A stretch of DNA of 64,000 bases, taken from contig JANCRA010000066.1 of the NCBI GenBank assembly GCA_024362935.1, positions 3,076,501-3,140,500 of the forward strand. The letters are read 5' to 3'. Below the pieces are notes generated by a model, which worked only from the letters and a program-made list of their open reading frames with translations, searched no databases and was not told the DNA's origin. This document shows positions 21,623-33,984 of this stretch, in pieces. The position numbers and the translations under genes are program-made. Source of the stretch: Setophaga petechia. Lineage: Eukaryota > Chordata > Aves > Passeriformes > Parulidae. Position 1 is the first letter of the stretch; each line of letters begins with the position of its first letter.

Positions 21623-21994
21623 TGTGGGCAAATGAAAAATCCTTTCCTTAGGAATTTTCCTCCTGAGAAGCTGAGAGGCCTCAGGAACAAAATGTGAACA
21701 TTGATTATCTGCTGCTGTGGAATGCAACAGGTGCATCTGTGATTTGTCTCATGTTGATTGTTTCTAATTAATGGTCAATCACAGCTGGCTCAGACTCTCT
21801 GTCCGAGCCACAACCTTTATTATCATTCTTTCTTTTTCTATTCTTAGCCAGCCTTCTGATGAAATCCCTTCTTCTATTCTTTTAGTATAGTTTTAATGTA
21901 ATATATATAATAAAATAACAAATTAAGCCTTCTGAAACATGGAGTCAGATCCTTGTCTCTTCCCTCATCCTCAGACCCCTGTGAACATGGTCAC
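21623..21994 (+). mobile_element. Family B-related LTR, diverged subfamily
   Basis: It begins TGTGGGCAAATGAAAAATCC and follows the family B plan: GAGAAGCTGAGAGGCCTCAG, TGTGGAATGCAACAGGTG, an AT segment with TTTTAGTATAGTTTTAATG, then GCCTTCTGAAACATGGAGTC. It ends near GGTCACA. The middle differs from family B proper, including GTTTCTAATTAATGGTCAAT. The 30.1-kb fragment belongs to this subfamily. Confidence 0.7.
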
Positions 21995-22764
21995 AAATAA
22001 CAGCTGCAAGGAGGGAGGGATTGGGTAAAAAACCTGCTGAAAATGTTTTTCTAACAGCCACTAAGGAAAAAAAACCCAGGTTTTGGGGGAAATCTCATTG
22101 CAATTTAGCCAGCTGCAATATTGGAAGAGTTTAAGGACCAGAGTAACCACACAGAGCTTCTGCTTCCACAGGCACTGGAGAGAATCCCATCCCTGGGACA
22201 AGGGGTATTTGAAGATGGAAAATCCGTGCTCCTTCCCACCAACCACCTCTGAAGGACTCTAAAAATGCTGAAAACAGCCCCAAAAGTCAGCAGAGCAAAC
22301 AGTGGGAACGGCAGGGCTGGAGCAGCACAGGCTCCTCCAGGGTTCCTGCCTGGATTTTGGCACCTCCTGAGCAAAGCAGAGGATCCAAGCACTGGTGTGC
22401 TCACCAGAGCCCTGTGACCATCAGCCCTGCCAGGACTCCACAGGATTAAACACCACTCAAAGAAGGTTTCTTAATTGTGACTTATTACCATGGTAACAGC
22501 AGGCAGGCAAAGGGAATTATGCAAGGGCCACCCCAGGGGTGGGAGAGGGAGAGGCAGCTCCTCTCACCGAGCACCTGGAGCTCAACAGGTGAGGCAGGGA
22601 GGGAGAACAGAGAGAAAAACCTGGTTTTCCCCACTAATTAGCAACTCAGTAATTAATTTTGCAGAGGCACCTGCAAGTCCAATCTTTCCCTGGACCACTG
22701 GGCTTGGTGATGTACAAAGCACAGGCAGCTCAGAGGCAAAAATCTGGTTGCAAATCAAACGGCT
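21995..22764. other. Unique non-coding sequence
   Basis: No repeat family or gene is recognised. Confidence 0.4.
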
Positions 22765-22870
22765 GAGGGAATTGGGATTGTTCAGAATGGGAAACAGAAG
22801 TTTTGGGGTGTCCTAATTTTGGCCTTGCTGGGCCTGAAGGGAGCCCACAAGAGGATGGCAGGAGGTGGAA
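22765..22870 (+). mobile_element. CR1 LINE fragment, sense
   Basis: GGGATTGTTCAGAATGGGAA and GGGCCTGAAGGGAGCCCACA, followed by AGAGGATGG, are degenerate sense CR1 blocks ('GTTCAGCCTGGAGAAG' and 'CTGAAGGGGCCTACAAG' in typical copies). Confidence 0.65.
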
Positions 22871-23744
22871 GGAGAGGATCCATAAATTACCTTCAAACCC
22901 AACCCATCCTGTGATCTCATCTTGCAATAAACACCAAATTTCTCACTCCTGAACTGAAAGAGAAGGAATTTACCCCAAACCACACCATGGATTTCCCCAC
23001 TTGGACATTCCCTTAGAGCCTGGATTGGGTATGGCACTCTCCCTGGGCTGTCAGCACAGAAATGGACCTATTATTGTTCTTTCTGGGCTTTGTTTCACAC
23101 CACAGCCTCCAAAAAGCACTTGTTGCTTTATAAGGGGGGAATAAAACCCCTTTTATATCCCTACAAGGAAATGATTGGATAATTACTCAGCACTAAAGCA
23201 GAACACATAAGAAAGTGCTGTTCTCATCATCATTCCTTGAAGCATCTTGTCATTATTATTAGGAAATGATCTATTTGTGCCAGGCTAATTCATATGGATT
23301 GTAATTCCAGGACATAAATTACCCTGCCATGTGTACTCAGAGCAGAGAAACAGCAGCAGAGGTGCTGAATGTTCAAACCAATTTGCTAACAGGCTTTTCC
23401 TCCCCAACCTACTGCCCTCCTTTCTAATCTGCTGCATCCCAAAGAGTTTCCAAGGGCAGATATCCATATATATTTATTAGAAAGCCATGCCCTAAAACAT
23501 TTGAGGTTACCTCTTGGAGCTTATTCACAGGCTCTGTCACAGGGAGAGTGGTTTAATGGTGCAGGAAATACATCTCTATAAAGCTGTGTACATCCTGCTT
23601 TAGTGGTGACACACACATTATGGTCCATCAAATAAGTAAATTAATTTAGTGCACGTGAAGGAGGATGGGAGCAAACGGAGAATTCCTCTTGTGGAACTCA
23701 TTGTGAGCACCAAGCTCCTCTTTCCTTGTCTACACTGGATAGCT
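22871..23744. other. Unique AT-rich sequence
   Basis: Repeat-free and without credible genes; 23160-23660 is the most CNE-like part. Confidence 0.45.
23160..23660. other. Candidate conserved non-coding element
   Basis: Repeat-free, AT-rich sequence with many homeodomain-type cores: GGATAATTACTCAG, GGCTAATTCATATGG, GTAAATTAATTTAGTG. It matches nothing else in the window. Inference only. Confidence 0.3.
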
Positions 23745-24150
23745 TCCAGGAGTTTTCCAGAGTGGCCCAATGACGAGGTAGATGGGAGACTTGCTCATCC
23801 GATGATGATCGACAAAATCTGAGATTTATTGATTAACAGAAACACTTTTATAATCACAGTAATAAGGCTCATACATACTGCAAAACTAGAGCTCACTATT
23901 GGTCAGCTATAAAAAGTCAGTCCCACCCTTCTCAAGATGTTTGTGGCTTCTTTTTTACCTCCTGTTATCACATAATTTATTAAACAACTTCTTGCTCAAA
24001 GAAACCATGGCCTTGAATTAGGCAGCTGTTGCTTTCTCAGATGTACTTTCTCATGTCAGTTTTTCCCCATCGACTGTGTCTCAGTAAAAAACTGTCCACA
24101 GCCCAAAAATCCACACAAAGTGTCTGGAAGGTTCTGGGAAGGCTGGGACT
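23745..24150 (-). mobile_element. Candidate LTR (reverse), unnamed family
   Basis: Read on the minus strand, a TATA-like CTTTTTATAGCTGACC is followed about 95 bp later by CAATAAATCTCAGATTTTGT and then a U5-like CATCATCGGATGAGCAAG segment ending near CATTGGGCCA. This order fits U3-R-U5. It is single copy here and its borders are uncertain. Confidence 0.5.
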
Positions 24151-24274
24151 GAACCTCTCAAGTCTCAGTGCTCAAACAGTTTTTCTTCCTTGCCCACCTG
24201 GTACCCACTCCAAGGTGAGGAACTGCAGGGACTTCTCCCCACAAAAGGATGACAAATTCCTCATCCCTCCTGTT

Positions 24275-24928
24275 CCAGACTGCAAGGCAGGATGTGTTCT
24301 GTTACCATCTGTGTGCCAGTTGTGTTTTGTCAAGTGGGCAGTTTGCCTTATCTCTCTCTGAGTGACCACAATCACTCCTCCCTCTGGGCAGACACCTGCT
24401 GATAACAACTCTGGAATGTCCCTGCATGGCTGATAAGAACTACAGCATCCCATTGGGAGATGGGAGCCCAGAGGGAGGAGCCAAGCATTCCTACCCGGAT
24501 AGAATCTGGAGATTCTGGAACACCAGCACGGCTCCTGCACTGCATTGCCCAGAGGAACAGCAGCTGCCTCTTGCCCTGCATCTTCAGAGGCAGAGACTGC
24601 ACCTTTCTCCAGGATCCCTGCTCCAGCAGAACCAGCCCTGACCCTGCAGGAGGGCTGAGCCACAATTCCAATGGCACTGCTGCCACCAGCCTGACCCACA
24701 GGGTGTCAGCTTGGGTTCTGACTCCGGCAGTGTTGGTTTAGTTCACTGCATTGTTTATTTTATCCTTTTATTTTCTTCCCTATTAAAGAATGTCATTTCC
24801 TGCTTCCATAATTTTTGTTCCCTGAGAGCCCCTTAATTTAAAATTTATAATGATTTGGAGAGGGCGGGGGTTTTATTTTCTTCTGCCTTCCTTAGCAGGC
24901 ACCTGTCTTTCCAAACCAAGACACCTCC
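24275..24928 (-). mobile_element. Family C LTR, copy 2 (reverse), one internal unit
   Basis: On the minus strand it starts TGTCTTGGTTTGGAAAGACA (from 24928 downward) and passes an AATTTAAGGGGCTCTCAGGG block. It contains GACACCCTGTGGGTCAGGCT and AGGGATCCTGGAGAAAGGTG, a single copy of the 62-bp unit (GGGTAGGAATGCTTGGCTCC), and ends near GTCTGGAACA. It is the best full-length reference for the family here. Confidence 0.8.
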
Positions 24929-24929
24929 C

Positions 24930-25588
24930 CATCAGAACCTTTCTCCTCATGCTCTGAACACAGATGGATCAGCTCTAACTGCCTTGGGTATTTTATTTAT
25001 TTATTTATTTTTTTAAAGCCATGTTTCACTTTCTTCAACCATTTCTCACCGAGAGGGCGAACAGAGGCGAATTTCAAACAACCCCGAGCTGTGACTTCGC
25101 TGCCTTTGGCATTTCCCAGCCCTGCTCTCACTCTGTTAAACACCAGCTCTTTGCAGGGAGGGAACTGGGGGCTGACAATCCGTGGCTTTGCATAACAAAA
25201 ACCCCGTTTAGCCGAGCAGTGGGGGACGGAGACACTTCAGGAAACCAGATAATCCAGAAACTGGTGCTAATAAGTTATTGACTTTCCCACTGCTCTTCCA
25301 GGAGCAGCTCATGGCTTCCTGTAATCGCTTTGCTTCCACCCTCAGAGTCCAGCTGTGGCTCTTGGAAGAGCTCATTTATGGCAGCTTGTGATAATGGGAT
25401 ATTTTAGCAATGTCAGCTTTTGCACAAGATATAAAAATCCACCGATTTACTGCCCCCTGCTCCCAGTGCAATCAGAAAAGGCAAAGAAGCCCATAAAGTG
25501 TGTCTCGGTCACGTTGAGGTGAACACGACTCCCCTTTCCTGTCCTGCCCGGGTTTGGATTCAGTTCCTTGTGAGAGGAATGGTGGATT
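24930..25588. other. Unique sequence, candidate conserved element at 25020-25450
   Basis: Repeat-free. The stretch from CACCGAGAGGGCGAACAGAG to GCACAAGATATAAAAATCCA has more CpG than its neighbours. An 86-residue open frame at 25021 has no recognisable domain. Confidence 0.35.
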
Positions 25589-26065
25589 TGTCTTTCCAAA
25601 CAAGCTGTGGGTCTGCTGGGAGATAAAACCAGCACTGGGAGAGAAAAGAAACAATGGGAAGGATTCCACTGATTGGGGTATGAAAAAAGAGATTTGATTT
25701 TACAAATAAACTTTAGGTTTGCTGAGAAGTGAAATTGGACATTGAAAGATGAAAGAAACAATGGGGGATACCCCTGAATTCCATAAGAATTCAAAATTAA
25801 AAAGGAGGGTTGTACATTAGAGGGGAATCTTTGGGATCAGGTGCTCTGGGAAGTCTGAATCTCTCAAGTACCTCAGAAATGGGCAAAGAGAGAAGGGAAA
25901 TGCAGCTGGGAAATTGGGATAAAAAGGAGGCTGCATCCTCCAAAAATTGGAGAGACCCCAGGGGATGCCCCATGACCTCTCCCTTTATTGGAATAAAGTT
26001 TCAGGACTCCTCTGTCTCCTTTTTGGCCACAAACCTCTGGTGTTTGTGGATGAATTCTCCTGACA
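25589..26065 (+). mobile_element. Family A LTR, copy 2, one internal unit
   Basis: Runs from TGTCTTTCCAAACAAGCTGT to TCTCCTGACA, so the ends are TG...CA, 477 bp. It has a single copy of the ~119-bp unit (GTACATTAG at about 25812), a GGAATAAAGTTTC poly(A) signal near 25990, and the GGCCACAAACCTCTGG block. The preceding GGTGGATT is shared with copy 4, so the true 5' end may lie a little upstream. Confidence 0.75.
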
Positions 26066-27756
26066 CCTGCCAGGCACAGGGACCTGTGTGTCCTTCCTGC
26101 CCTGGTGCTGCTGTGCCAGGAGCTCAGCTCGGGTGCAGCTGCAGGGGTGGGATGCTGCTACCTGAGAGCTGGGAGAGGTTATTTCTGCTCCAGTCCCTGA
26201 TCCTCTTTGTCCTGCCAAAAAACCAATTTGTTACAAGACAAAACCACACAGATCCTGTTATTCCCCCAGCCTGTTTGTGTTCCTGGGGTTTCTCCTCCTC
26301 TGGTGCAGGATGTTCTTCCCCTTGCTGAATTCCAGAGAGTTCTCTGTGCCCACCTCTCCAGCACCCTGGGGTTCTCCTCCCAGTTTTGTGTCTCACTGAG
26401 GAGCCTCCTGCCCCTTCACCAACTTGGAATTCACATTTATTTATTTACTAATAAATTCAGAGCCCAACTGAACCTTGAATAGCCACAGAACAACTTCTGC
26501 TTCTGCTCCTGACCTGGCTCTCCAGGACACCCCCACAGCTGGAGCTAAATTTTAAAATTTGAGGCTTTCAATCAGGCAGCTTGAGCCCAGCCAGATGAGG
26601 GTTTGGAATTGCTGGTTCCTGGATTTATCTGGGTGAAATTCAGGGCAGTTCTCAGCGCTGCAGCTGTGAGCAGATGTGACACAGGCAGCTCTCCCCTCTA
26701 ATTGCACCAGACTGCATCTTCTTGGGGACCTGGAGTCTCTTCTGCTGCCTTTCCAAAGCACCTGGCACAGCAACATGTTGATGCAAGGAAGCTCCCAGGC
26801 AAGGATGTGATGCTAATTAAAAAGATGAGCACGCCAGACCTTCAGTCTATAAATCAACAACATCCCCTGCCACAAGCACACAGTCAATTTACAGCAGCTG
26901 GGCTCTTACTGGGGGGAGTGACACTCCAGCACCAGGCAGAGCTGCCCACAGGTAACCCCAAAAAATGCTTCCCATGGAGCAGGGAAAAAGTGCTTTGATA
27001 GCAGGGCAGGAGGAGAACAGAGGGAGCATTTTTGGGGCTGGTGGCACTTGGGAAGCTCTCCTGGAACGTGGGGAGGTCAGGAAAGGCTGCAGAAGAAGCA
27101 GGGTCTCTCCAGCAGCTGCCCTGCTAATGAGGCACATCCATCTCCACCCAGCACAGCCAGTGTCTTTCTGCCTTTGGTGCAGCTGATTTAGGAAAAGCAA
27201 GACTGGCACATCGGTGTTTTCAATAAATCCTGACTAAATAATCACAGCTGGACCCTTCTGCCCTTAAAAGCTGAACATTTTCTACAGTAGCGAGGAAAGT
27301 TGATCTTGATATGATGGCAGGAGGGAGAAGGGGGCAGGGAAGACCTGCTGCATTTGGAAGGAGAAAATAATAAATATATTTTCCCCCTTTAACTGAGGCA
27401 GCTTTTACAGCCAAGCTAAAACACTGCAGGGACTCCTGGGGATCAGATCCTGTCAAAGGTTTGCATTTCATGGCTGAGCTTTGAAAGGTGAGGGCAGAGC
27501 ATTTGCTGCGAGACAGAATGATAACTTCGTCCTTCAGGCTGAAAAAACAGAGCTGAACACATTTCCACTCACACAGGAGCAGAATCTCCAGGATAAAGGA
27601 TGAGAGGGTGTGGATGTGTGCACTGGAGGAGAAGCAGAACACAGAACATCACTGGGAGGGTCACAGGGGACATTCTGTGCCCCTGGCAGGAGGCACTCCG
27701 GGGCTGGGCAGTGCTTGACCTGCTGGGCTCTGGAAGCAGGAATTGTTTAACACAGA
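26066..27756. other. Unique non-coding sequence
   Basis: No repeat family or convincing gene. Several 70-140-residue open frames lack domains and start or splice context. Confidence 0.45.
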
Positions 27757-27835
27757 ACCAGTTTGGGTTGGGAGGGGACTTAAATCCCATCCTGTTCCAC
27801 CTGCCACTATCCCAGGAGCAGGAGCAGCAGGGAAG
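27757..27835 (-). mobile_element. CR1 LINE 3' end, antisense
   Basis: GTTTGGGTTGGGAGGGGACT followed by TAAATCCCATCCTGTTCCAC is the antisense CR1 3' terminus. Confidence 0.8.
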
Positions 27836-27985
27836 ATTGGAATCCCAAAAGAGTTTGGGCTGAAAAAGACATTAAAGCTCATCCAATCCCACTTGAGACA
27901 ATTTCCACTGAGCCAAGCCCCAATGCCCAACTGGCCTTGGACACTTGCAGGGGTGGCAATTATGAGACCTGATAACAGCCCTGCC
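27836..27985 (-). mobile_element. CR1 LINE 3' end, antisense (second)
   Basis: A second antisense CR1 follows directly: GAGTTTGGGCTGAAAAAGAC, TTAAAGCTCATCCAATCCCA, then CCTTGGACACTTGCAGGGGT. Two antisense CR1 ends lie head to tail. Confidence 0.75.
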
Positions 27986-28244
27986 CTTCAGGGTTCAAAG
28001 TTTGTGAGATGAGCTGAAGGAGGAAGAGCTGATCCACAAAAAAACCCCTCCAATGGCTCCATCCCAGGGAGAGCAGCAGGGGAGAAATCAATAACCCGAG
28101 CAAGAAACTGTAATAACAGCTGACATTTATCCAGCATGGATAGCCAGGTGTCCCCAAACACTTGACAGATATTACAGGCTGAGCTGATTTACAAGCAGGG
28201 ATCCGGCTCCTTGCGCAGCATCGATTGTCACGCCGAGGTGAAGG

Positions 28245-28745
28245 AGCTCCTGGGGATTTTGGGGTAACCTTCAGGCATTGTTCACTCCTGTGGGTTTTGT
28301 GGTAATCTTCATCCACCCGTCCACTCCTGTGGGTTTTGTGGTAACCTTCAGGCACTGTTCACTCCTGGGGATTTTGAGGTAACCTTCAGGCACTGTTCAC
28401 TCCTGGGGATTTAGGGGTAACCTTCAGGCACTGCTCACTCCTGTGGGTTTTGTGGTAATCTTCATCCACCTGTCCACTCTGGGGGATTTAGGGGTAATCT
28501 TCAGGCACTGTTCACTCCTGGGGATTTTGGGGTAACCTTCAGGCACCTGTCCTGTAGATTTTGTGGTCACCTTCAGCCACCTCTCCACTCCTGTGGATTT
28601 TGTGGTAACCTTCAGGCACCTCTCCACTCATGGGGATTTTGTGGTAAACTTCAGGCACTGTCCACTCCTGGGGATTTTGTGGTAATCTTTATCCACCTCT
28701 CCACTCCTGTGGGTTTTGTGGTAATCTTCATCCACCTGTTCCCTC
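28245..28745 (+). repeat. 38-39-bp minisatellite, about 13 copies
   Basis: The GGTAA(C/T)CTTCA anchor recurs at about 28263, 28301, 28340, 28378 and onward. Units mix two types, one with TTCAGGCACTGTTCACTCCT and one with TTCATCCACCTGTCCACTCC, and differ in GGGGATTTTG, GTGGGTTTTG and GGGGATTTAG. One unit near 28540 is shortened. Confidence 0.95.
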
Positions 28746-30091
28746 CTCAGCACTGGGGTCTCTCCAGCTGCTCCCTGAGACCAAGGGAGCTCTGTTATCA
28801 CTCACCCTCCCCAAAGCCTCCACAGCAAACAGCCAGCCTGAGAGGATTTACGAGGAACACACCAATCCCAAATCCCTCTTGTTAAAGTTTATTGCTATGG
28901 CAAATCTCTGCTGCTGAGGGAGGTTGTTGTAGCAACGCTCTGCCACGATTTTAACTTCACCTCTTCTCTCCTCCTGCCCCCAGAGGTCTCATCTCAGTGA
29001 GGTGGCAGAGGCAGGGATGCCCTGCACAGCTCCCTGGACCCTCTCCAGCTTCCCCATCATTTCACATCCATCACAAGCAGCTCTGCATCTTTTTTGGAGA
29101 ATATCACTTGAAAACACATTACAAACACACCCACTGCCAAAGCAGCTCCCCAGAAAGTTAAGGATGCAGCCTCCAACAGTTTGGATTAAGCTTTTTTTCC
29201 CCTCCCTTATGCAGTATGAATTTAGGTTAAGAAGAAAACTCTTCATGGACGCCCACCTAAAGCCAGGTGTGTTTTGACTGTACCACATTTATGGTGGTTA
29301 TTCAGTTTGTGGGACCCAGAGCAGAGGGTGCAGACACTTCCACCACTCCTGTTAGCAAGAATATTCCCTTTGGTCCTTCCAGTCCTCAGAGGAATTTCAC
29401 CAGAAGGAGCCAGACAAACCCACAGATCCTCTTGGCTCACCTCTACACCTCATTCAGCTGTAGCCTCGTGTTCCCTGCATGAAAAACCCAAATTCCAGGA
29501 AATGAATTTGGGTTGAAAAGCCAAAATGAGAAACCAGCACTCCCATCTTAACACAAGCTCTAAATAACATCTCCCTTTCCTTCCCCTGCTTTTTCATCTT
29601 CCTTAACTGCACGCTACATTTCTTCCCTGCAAACACCCAATTTAGATGGCATCAGGAGGTGCTAACAAAAAATGCTTCACTGTCTTGTCAGCAGATTACA
29701 GAAAGGCGTCTCATTCAAATTTATCCAGTTGGAAACAGAAGTAATTGATGTGAACTTGAAAAATAGATGATTTGGAAGAAGGGGAGGGTGGGGGAAGCAG
29801 CCTCACCAGCATCGCTGTTCCTCCCAGCTCGTCCCTCAGTCCTCACCCGGGGCTGGGTAATCAGGAGCTCCATTATCACCTCCCCTCCCCACGTTTAGCT
29901 CGGGCACAGGGAGCTGCAGGAGGACAAGGTGTGAATGCAGGTGCTGGGCTGGCTCTGCTCGCTGAAATCCGAGCTGCAGCGAGGGGAAAAGCAAATATTT
30001 AATTAATTAGGAGAGGGGCTGTGTGTGCCCAAGCTGGGATGGGGTCTGAGGGGGAACTGAGTGAGGTCCCTGCTCCTCCTGCTCTGTGTGA
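28746..30091. other. Unique non-coding sequence
   Basis: No dispersed repeat, array or gene is recognised. Confidence 0.45.
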
Positions 30092-30208
30092 TGGTGCTCA
30101 CAGGGGTTCTTGGGTGAGGGAAGAGATGAGGATCTGACTCCATGTTTCAGAAGGCTTGGTTTGTTATTTTATGATATATATTACATTAAAACTGTACTAA
30201 AAGAATAG
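30092..30208 (-). mobile_element. Family B-related LTR 3' fragment (reverse)
   Basis: GAGGATCTGACTCCATGTTT then CAGAAGGCTTGGTTTGTTAT and the AT-rich TTACATTAAAACTGTACTAA match the reverse complement of the 21.6-kb subfamily. The 5' two-thirds are absent. Confidence 0.75.
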
Positions 30209-31720
30209 CAAAGCAGCACTCAGTGATGCTCAGAGCTCCAGGCACCAGGAATGTCCCAGCATTTCCCACCAAACACTGAGGAGATGCCAACACCGAGCAC
30301 AGCACAAGGGCCTGGACACTCCCTTCACACCTCCCAGGTCAGAACCTGACTCTGAACCATGACAAGAAATTAAAGCTCTTTTCCCAAGACCCAGAAGGAG
30401 CTGTGGGTGATCACTGACATTTCCCTCATGCAGCTACATCATTGTATCAAAACCAGAATTTGCGTGATCAGCAATCCTCATCCCAGCTAAACAACCCCTC
30501 CCAGCCCTGCAGAAGTGCAAAGCAACTCCCTCCAAAGCACAATTTGTAGTTATTATTATTATTTCTATTGCACAGAGACCCCCAGGTGAGAGCCCAAGCA
30601 GAACAGGTGTTGCACATCCTTTATTTCAATTAAACACTGGAATAGGGAGAGCAGCCCTAGGCTGCAGGGTGCCAAATTAGAAAATTGCACGGGAAACACA
30701 AATAAAAAGTATCAGATTCACTCAGGGGAGGCTCACAGGAAGGTGGCTGGCTGCTCCTCAGGGCAGCTCTGCTCTGAAGGAATGAGGCCATTGGGAAACC
30801 CCTCACAGTGACATTTTCTGCTGGCCAGCCTCAGCTTTTGCTGAAGGGGAGGAACAAATCCTGCCCCAATGGACCCTCCCAGGTTTGTCTGGGACTGTCA
30901 CAGAGCTGAGAACTGAACATCCACAAAGGAGCCCAGCAGCTGAAAGCTTTTGGAAGGATATTTTCCCAGCAGACTTTTAATTTTGGAAAGGAAAAATGGG
31001 CTAAACCAGAGGCTCTCTGCTACCTACCCAATACAAGCACGGGACATCACTTTCCAAAGGCAGCTCACCTGGAAATGAAGCTTTTAAAACTCAGCCCTAA
31101 CACTCTGTCCTGCACCAAAGCAGATAAATAAAGCACTCAACTCCACACCCACACTGCCAATAAATTGGGATTTTTTTGCCTTGGGATGGATACATTCCAG
31201 AAGGGAAGCAGCATTTACAAAAGCTGACGCTGATTTTGGGAGAAATATATTTGGAACAGTGGAAACATGGCACTAAAATCCTCCTCTCTTTTTCTTTAAA
31301 ATTCAAAACCCCAACACAGCCCTTTTCCTCAAATTCCTCCCCAGGAAGATGAAGCCAATTTTCCAGCATCCCAACGAATATTTCAAAGCTGAGTATTTCC
31401 TTAAACTAATTGGTGCCCATTATCATGGAATTAAAAGCCAAATGGATGGAAGGCAATTGAGCCTCATCACTTCCATTATTCCCTTTTCCCTGAAGACATT
31501 GCTGATTTTGAACTCCCCTGACCCCTGGGCTTTCAGACAGGTTTGCTGCCAGGTTGTCTCACAGCAGGAGAGAGGAAGGTCCAGAACATCAACAAGGAAA
31601 GGTCCATAAACTGCAGAGGGCAGAAGGGACAGGTGGGGAGGCAGGATCCGTGAGAAACAGCTCCAGAGGGAATTTCTGCACACTGGGAACGTGCTCCCAC
31701 CAGTCTGCATCTGAGGGATT
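30209..31720. other. Unique non-coding sequence
   Basis: No repeat family or gene is recognised. Confidence 0.45.
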
Positions 31721-32400
31721 TGTCTTTCCAAACAAGCTGTGGGGCTGGAGATAAAAGAAACAATGGGAAGGATTCCTCTGATGGGTGAATGGAGAAAGAG
31801 ATTTGATTTTACAAATAAACTTCAGGTTTGGTGAAAAATGAAATTAGATATTGAAAGATGAAAGAAACAATGGAGAAGAAAAACCCCTAAATTCTGTAAG
31901 AATTAAAATTCAAAGGGAGGGTTGTACATTAGAGGGGAATGTTTGGGATCAGGTGTTCTGGGAAGTCTGAACCTTTCAAGTACCTCAGCCAATGGGGAAA
32001 AACCCCTAAATTCCATAAGAATTAAAAATTCAAAGGGAGGGTTGTACATTAGAGGGGAATCTCTGGGTTCTGGGAAGTCTGAACCTCTCAAGTACCCCAG
32101 AAATGGGGAAAAAGCCCTAAATTCCCTAAGAATTAAAAGGGAGGGTTGTACATTAGAGGGGAATCTTTGGGATCAGGTGTTCTGGGAAGTCTGAACCTCT
32201 CAATACCTCAGAAATGGGGAAAGAGAGAAGGGAAATGCAGCTGGGAAATTGGGATAAAAAGGAGGCTGCATCCTCCAAAAACTGGAGAGATCCCAGGGGA
32301 TGCCCCATGGCCTCTCACTTGATTGCAATAAAGTTCCAGGACTCCTCTGTCTCCTTTTTAGACACAAACCTCTGGTGTTTGTGGATGAATTTTCCTCCCA
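31721..32400 (+). mobile_element. Family A LTR, copy 3, three internal units
   Basis: Begins TGTCTTTCCAAACAAGCTGT, contains three ~104-120-bp units anchored on GTACATTAG at 31924, 32044 and 32148, a GCAATAAAGTTCC signal near 32325, and ends TTTTCCTCCCA, so the terminal CA is preceded by an altered block. Confidence 0.75.
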
Positions 32401-33144
32401 CATCCATCCCCTGCCTTCCCCTGTCTGTAACCCCACACTGACCCAGGGCCTGGCTCCTGCTGTCCTTGCTGCTCACCACTTGGGCTTTTCCCTGCTAAAT
32501 CCCACAATTTACCTCCCAATCCAATCCCTGGATGCCTCCCTGCTCCCCAGAACCCAGCCTGGCTGGACAAAGTGCTGGAGCAGGGCAGTGCAACCCTCAA
32601 CAGCAGCACTTCACCTTCACCCATCCCCAAAACACAACTGAAGGACTTGAGATATTTAAATGTAAATACTGAGAAGAGCAACAGGTGACAAATAAATTCT
32701 GCTTTTTCCTGCTGCCACAGCTATTCCACCTACCCAGAACCACCAGGATTTTTCCTTCAGGTCCCACCACACTTTGTTTTTTGCTTTTTCTCCTTGTTCC
32801 AGGCAAACCAAAGCCCTCAGGACAGCAGCACTGAGCAGCTGCTTGCTCACCAAAGAGCCCAAGTGGGCACTGGCACCTCCTAAACCCTGGCACACAGAAC
32901 TATTTATTACTCCTCTGAAAGGCTCCCAGGGAAGCTTTTGTGGCTGAAATGTGACTTTTTCCCCTTTTCCAGAAAGGAAGAAAACAAACCCAAGCAACTA
33001 TTACAGGCAGCTTCCCATTTATTGCCACCTCCTCCAGCAGTGTGCATGGGGGAATTTAGTGAGGAACTCCAGGAATTGGGAATATTCCCTGCTTTTCCAC
33101 CGTCCTGGGCTGCAAGATATGGGTGGGGCTGTGTATTTTATTAT
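32401..33144. other. Unique non-coding sequence
   Basis: Nothing recognised. Confidence 0.4.
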
Positions 33145-33345
33145 GTTTGAGGTGAGGCAGTTATTTTCTGTTAATTGTATTTGTATTTTTAGTTTTCCTA
33201 GTAAAGAACTGTTATTCCTATTCCCGTATCTTTGCCTGGGAGCCTTTTAATTTCAAAATTATCATAATTTAGAGGGAGGGGATTATATTTTCCATTTCAG
33301 AGGAGGGTTCTGCCTTCCTTAATCAGACACCTGCCTTTTCAAACC
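33145..33345 (-). mobile_element. Family C LTR, copy 3 fragment (reverse)
   Basis: On the minus strand it matches only the 5' ~200 bp of family C: GGTTTGAAAAGGCAGGTGTC, AAGGAAGGCAGAACCCTCCT, a TTTTGAAATTAAAAGGCTCC block and ACAGTTCTTTACTAGG. The internal repeat and 3' part are absent. Confidence 0.75.
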
Positions 33346-33984
33346 AAGCCAGCCACCCACCCTCAGGCACTGACCACTGCCCTAAACGGGACTCTGCTGG
33401 TGTGCTCTGGAGTTGGAATTTCCTTACAGAATTTCTTTTGGGAAAAGAAAATTTCTTTTGACGAACAGGCAGGGCTTTGAAGGAGGCCTGAGGAGCCATC
33501 TCAAGGCACGCTGAGCTCAGCCTTCCCCCCTCCCACACGGGGTTTTTGTTCTCTGGCTGTTTACAGCCCAGAATTCTTGTCACTGTAAATGTTGGATCAC
33601 GAGGCTGGGATGGAGGGAAGGATTCCTGCTTTGTTTGTGGCTCCCTCCTCTGTTGCCCACCTTTCCCCCCCTCCAGCTTTGGTCGTGTTCCTCATTCAGT
33701 TTATGTGACACATTGAAGCCTCAGAGGGAGCAGAGCTATGGCAACAGGAGTTGTGCAGCTAATCCCTGATGCAGAGTGCTAAAAATCACACCAGGCAGCA
33801 GCACAGCAATTCACCAGAGCAGCCCTGCTTTCATTCATGCTAAACTCGTGGGAAGAAGCCGCCAGAAATTCTGGATGAGGGGGAAAAATCTCAGGTGCAG
33901 TGGGTTTGTGAAGCTGGAGCCTGGCCAAGGGAGGAGGTGGGAATGGGGCCTGGAAGGATCACAACAGGCTGGGAACAGAGGAAG
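33346..33984. other. Unique non-coding sequence
   Basis: Nothing recognised. An ORF beginning at 33776 enters the 45-bp array and is not a gene. Confidence 0.4.

Noticed and set aside
17965..24928. Provirus bounded by the two family C LTRs
   Set aside because: The LTRs are in opposite orientation, and the intervening DNA is unique sequence, a minisatellite and other LTRs, with no retroviral genes.
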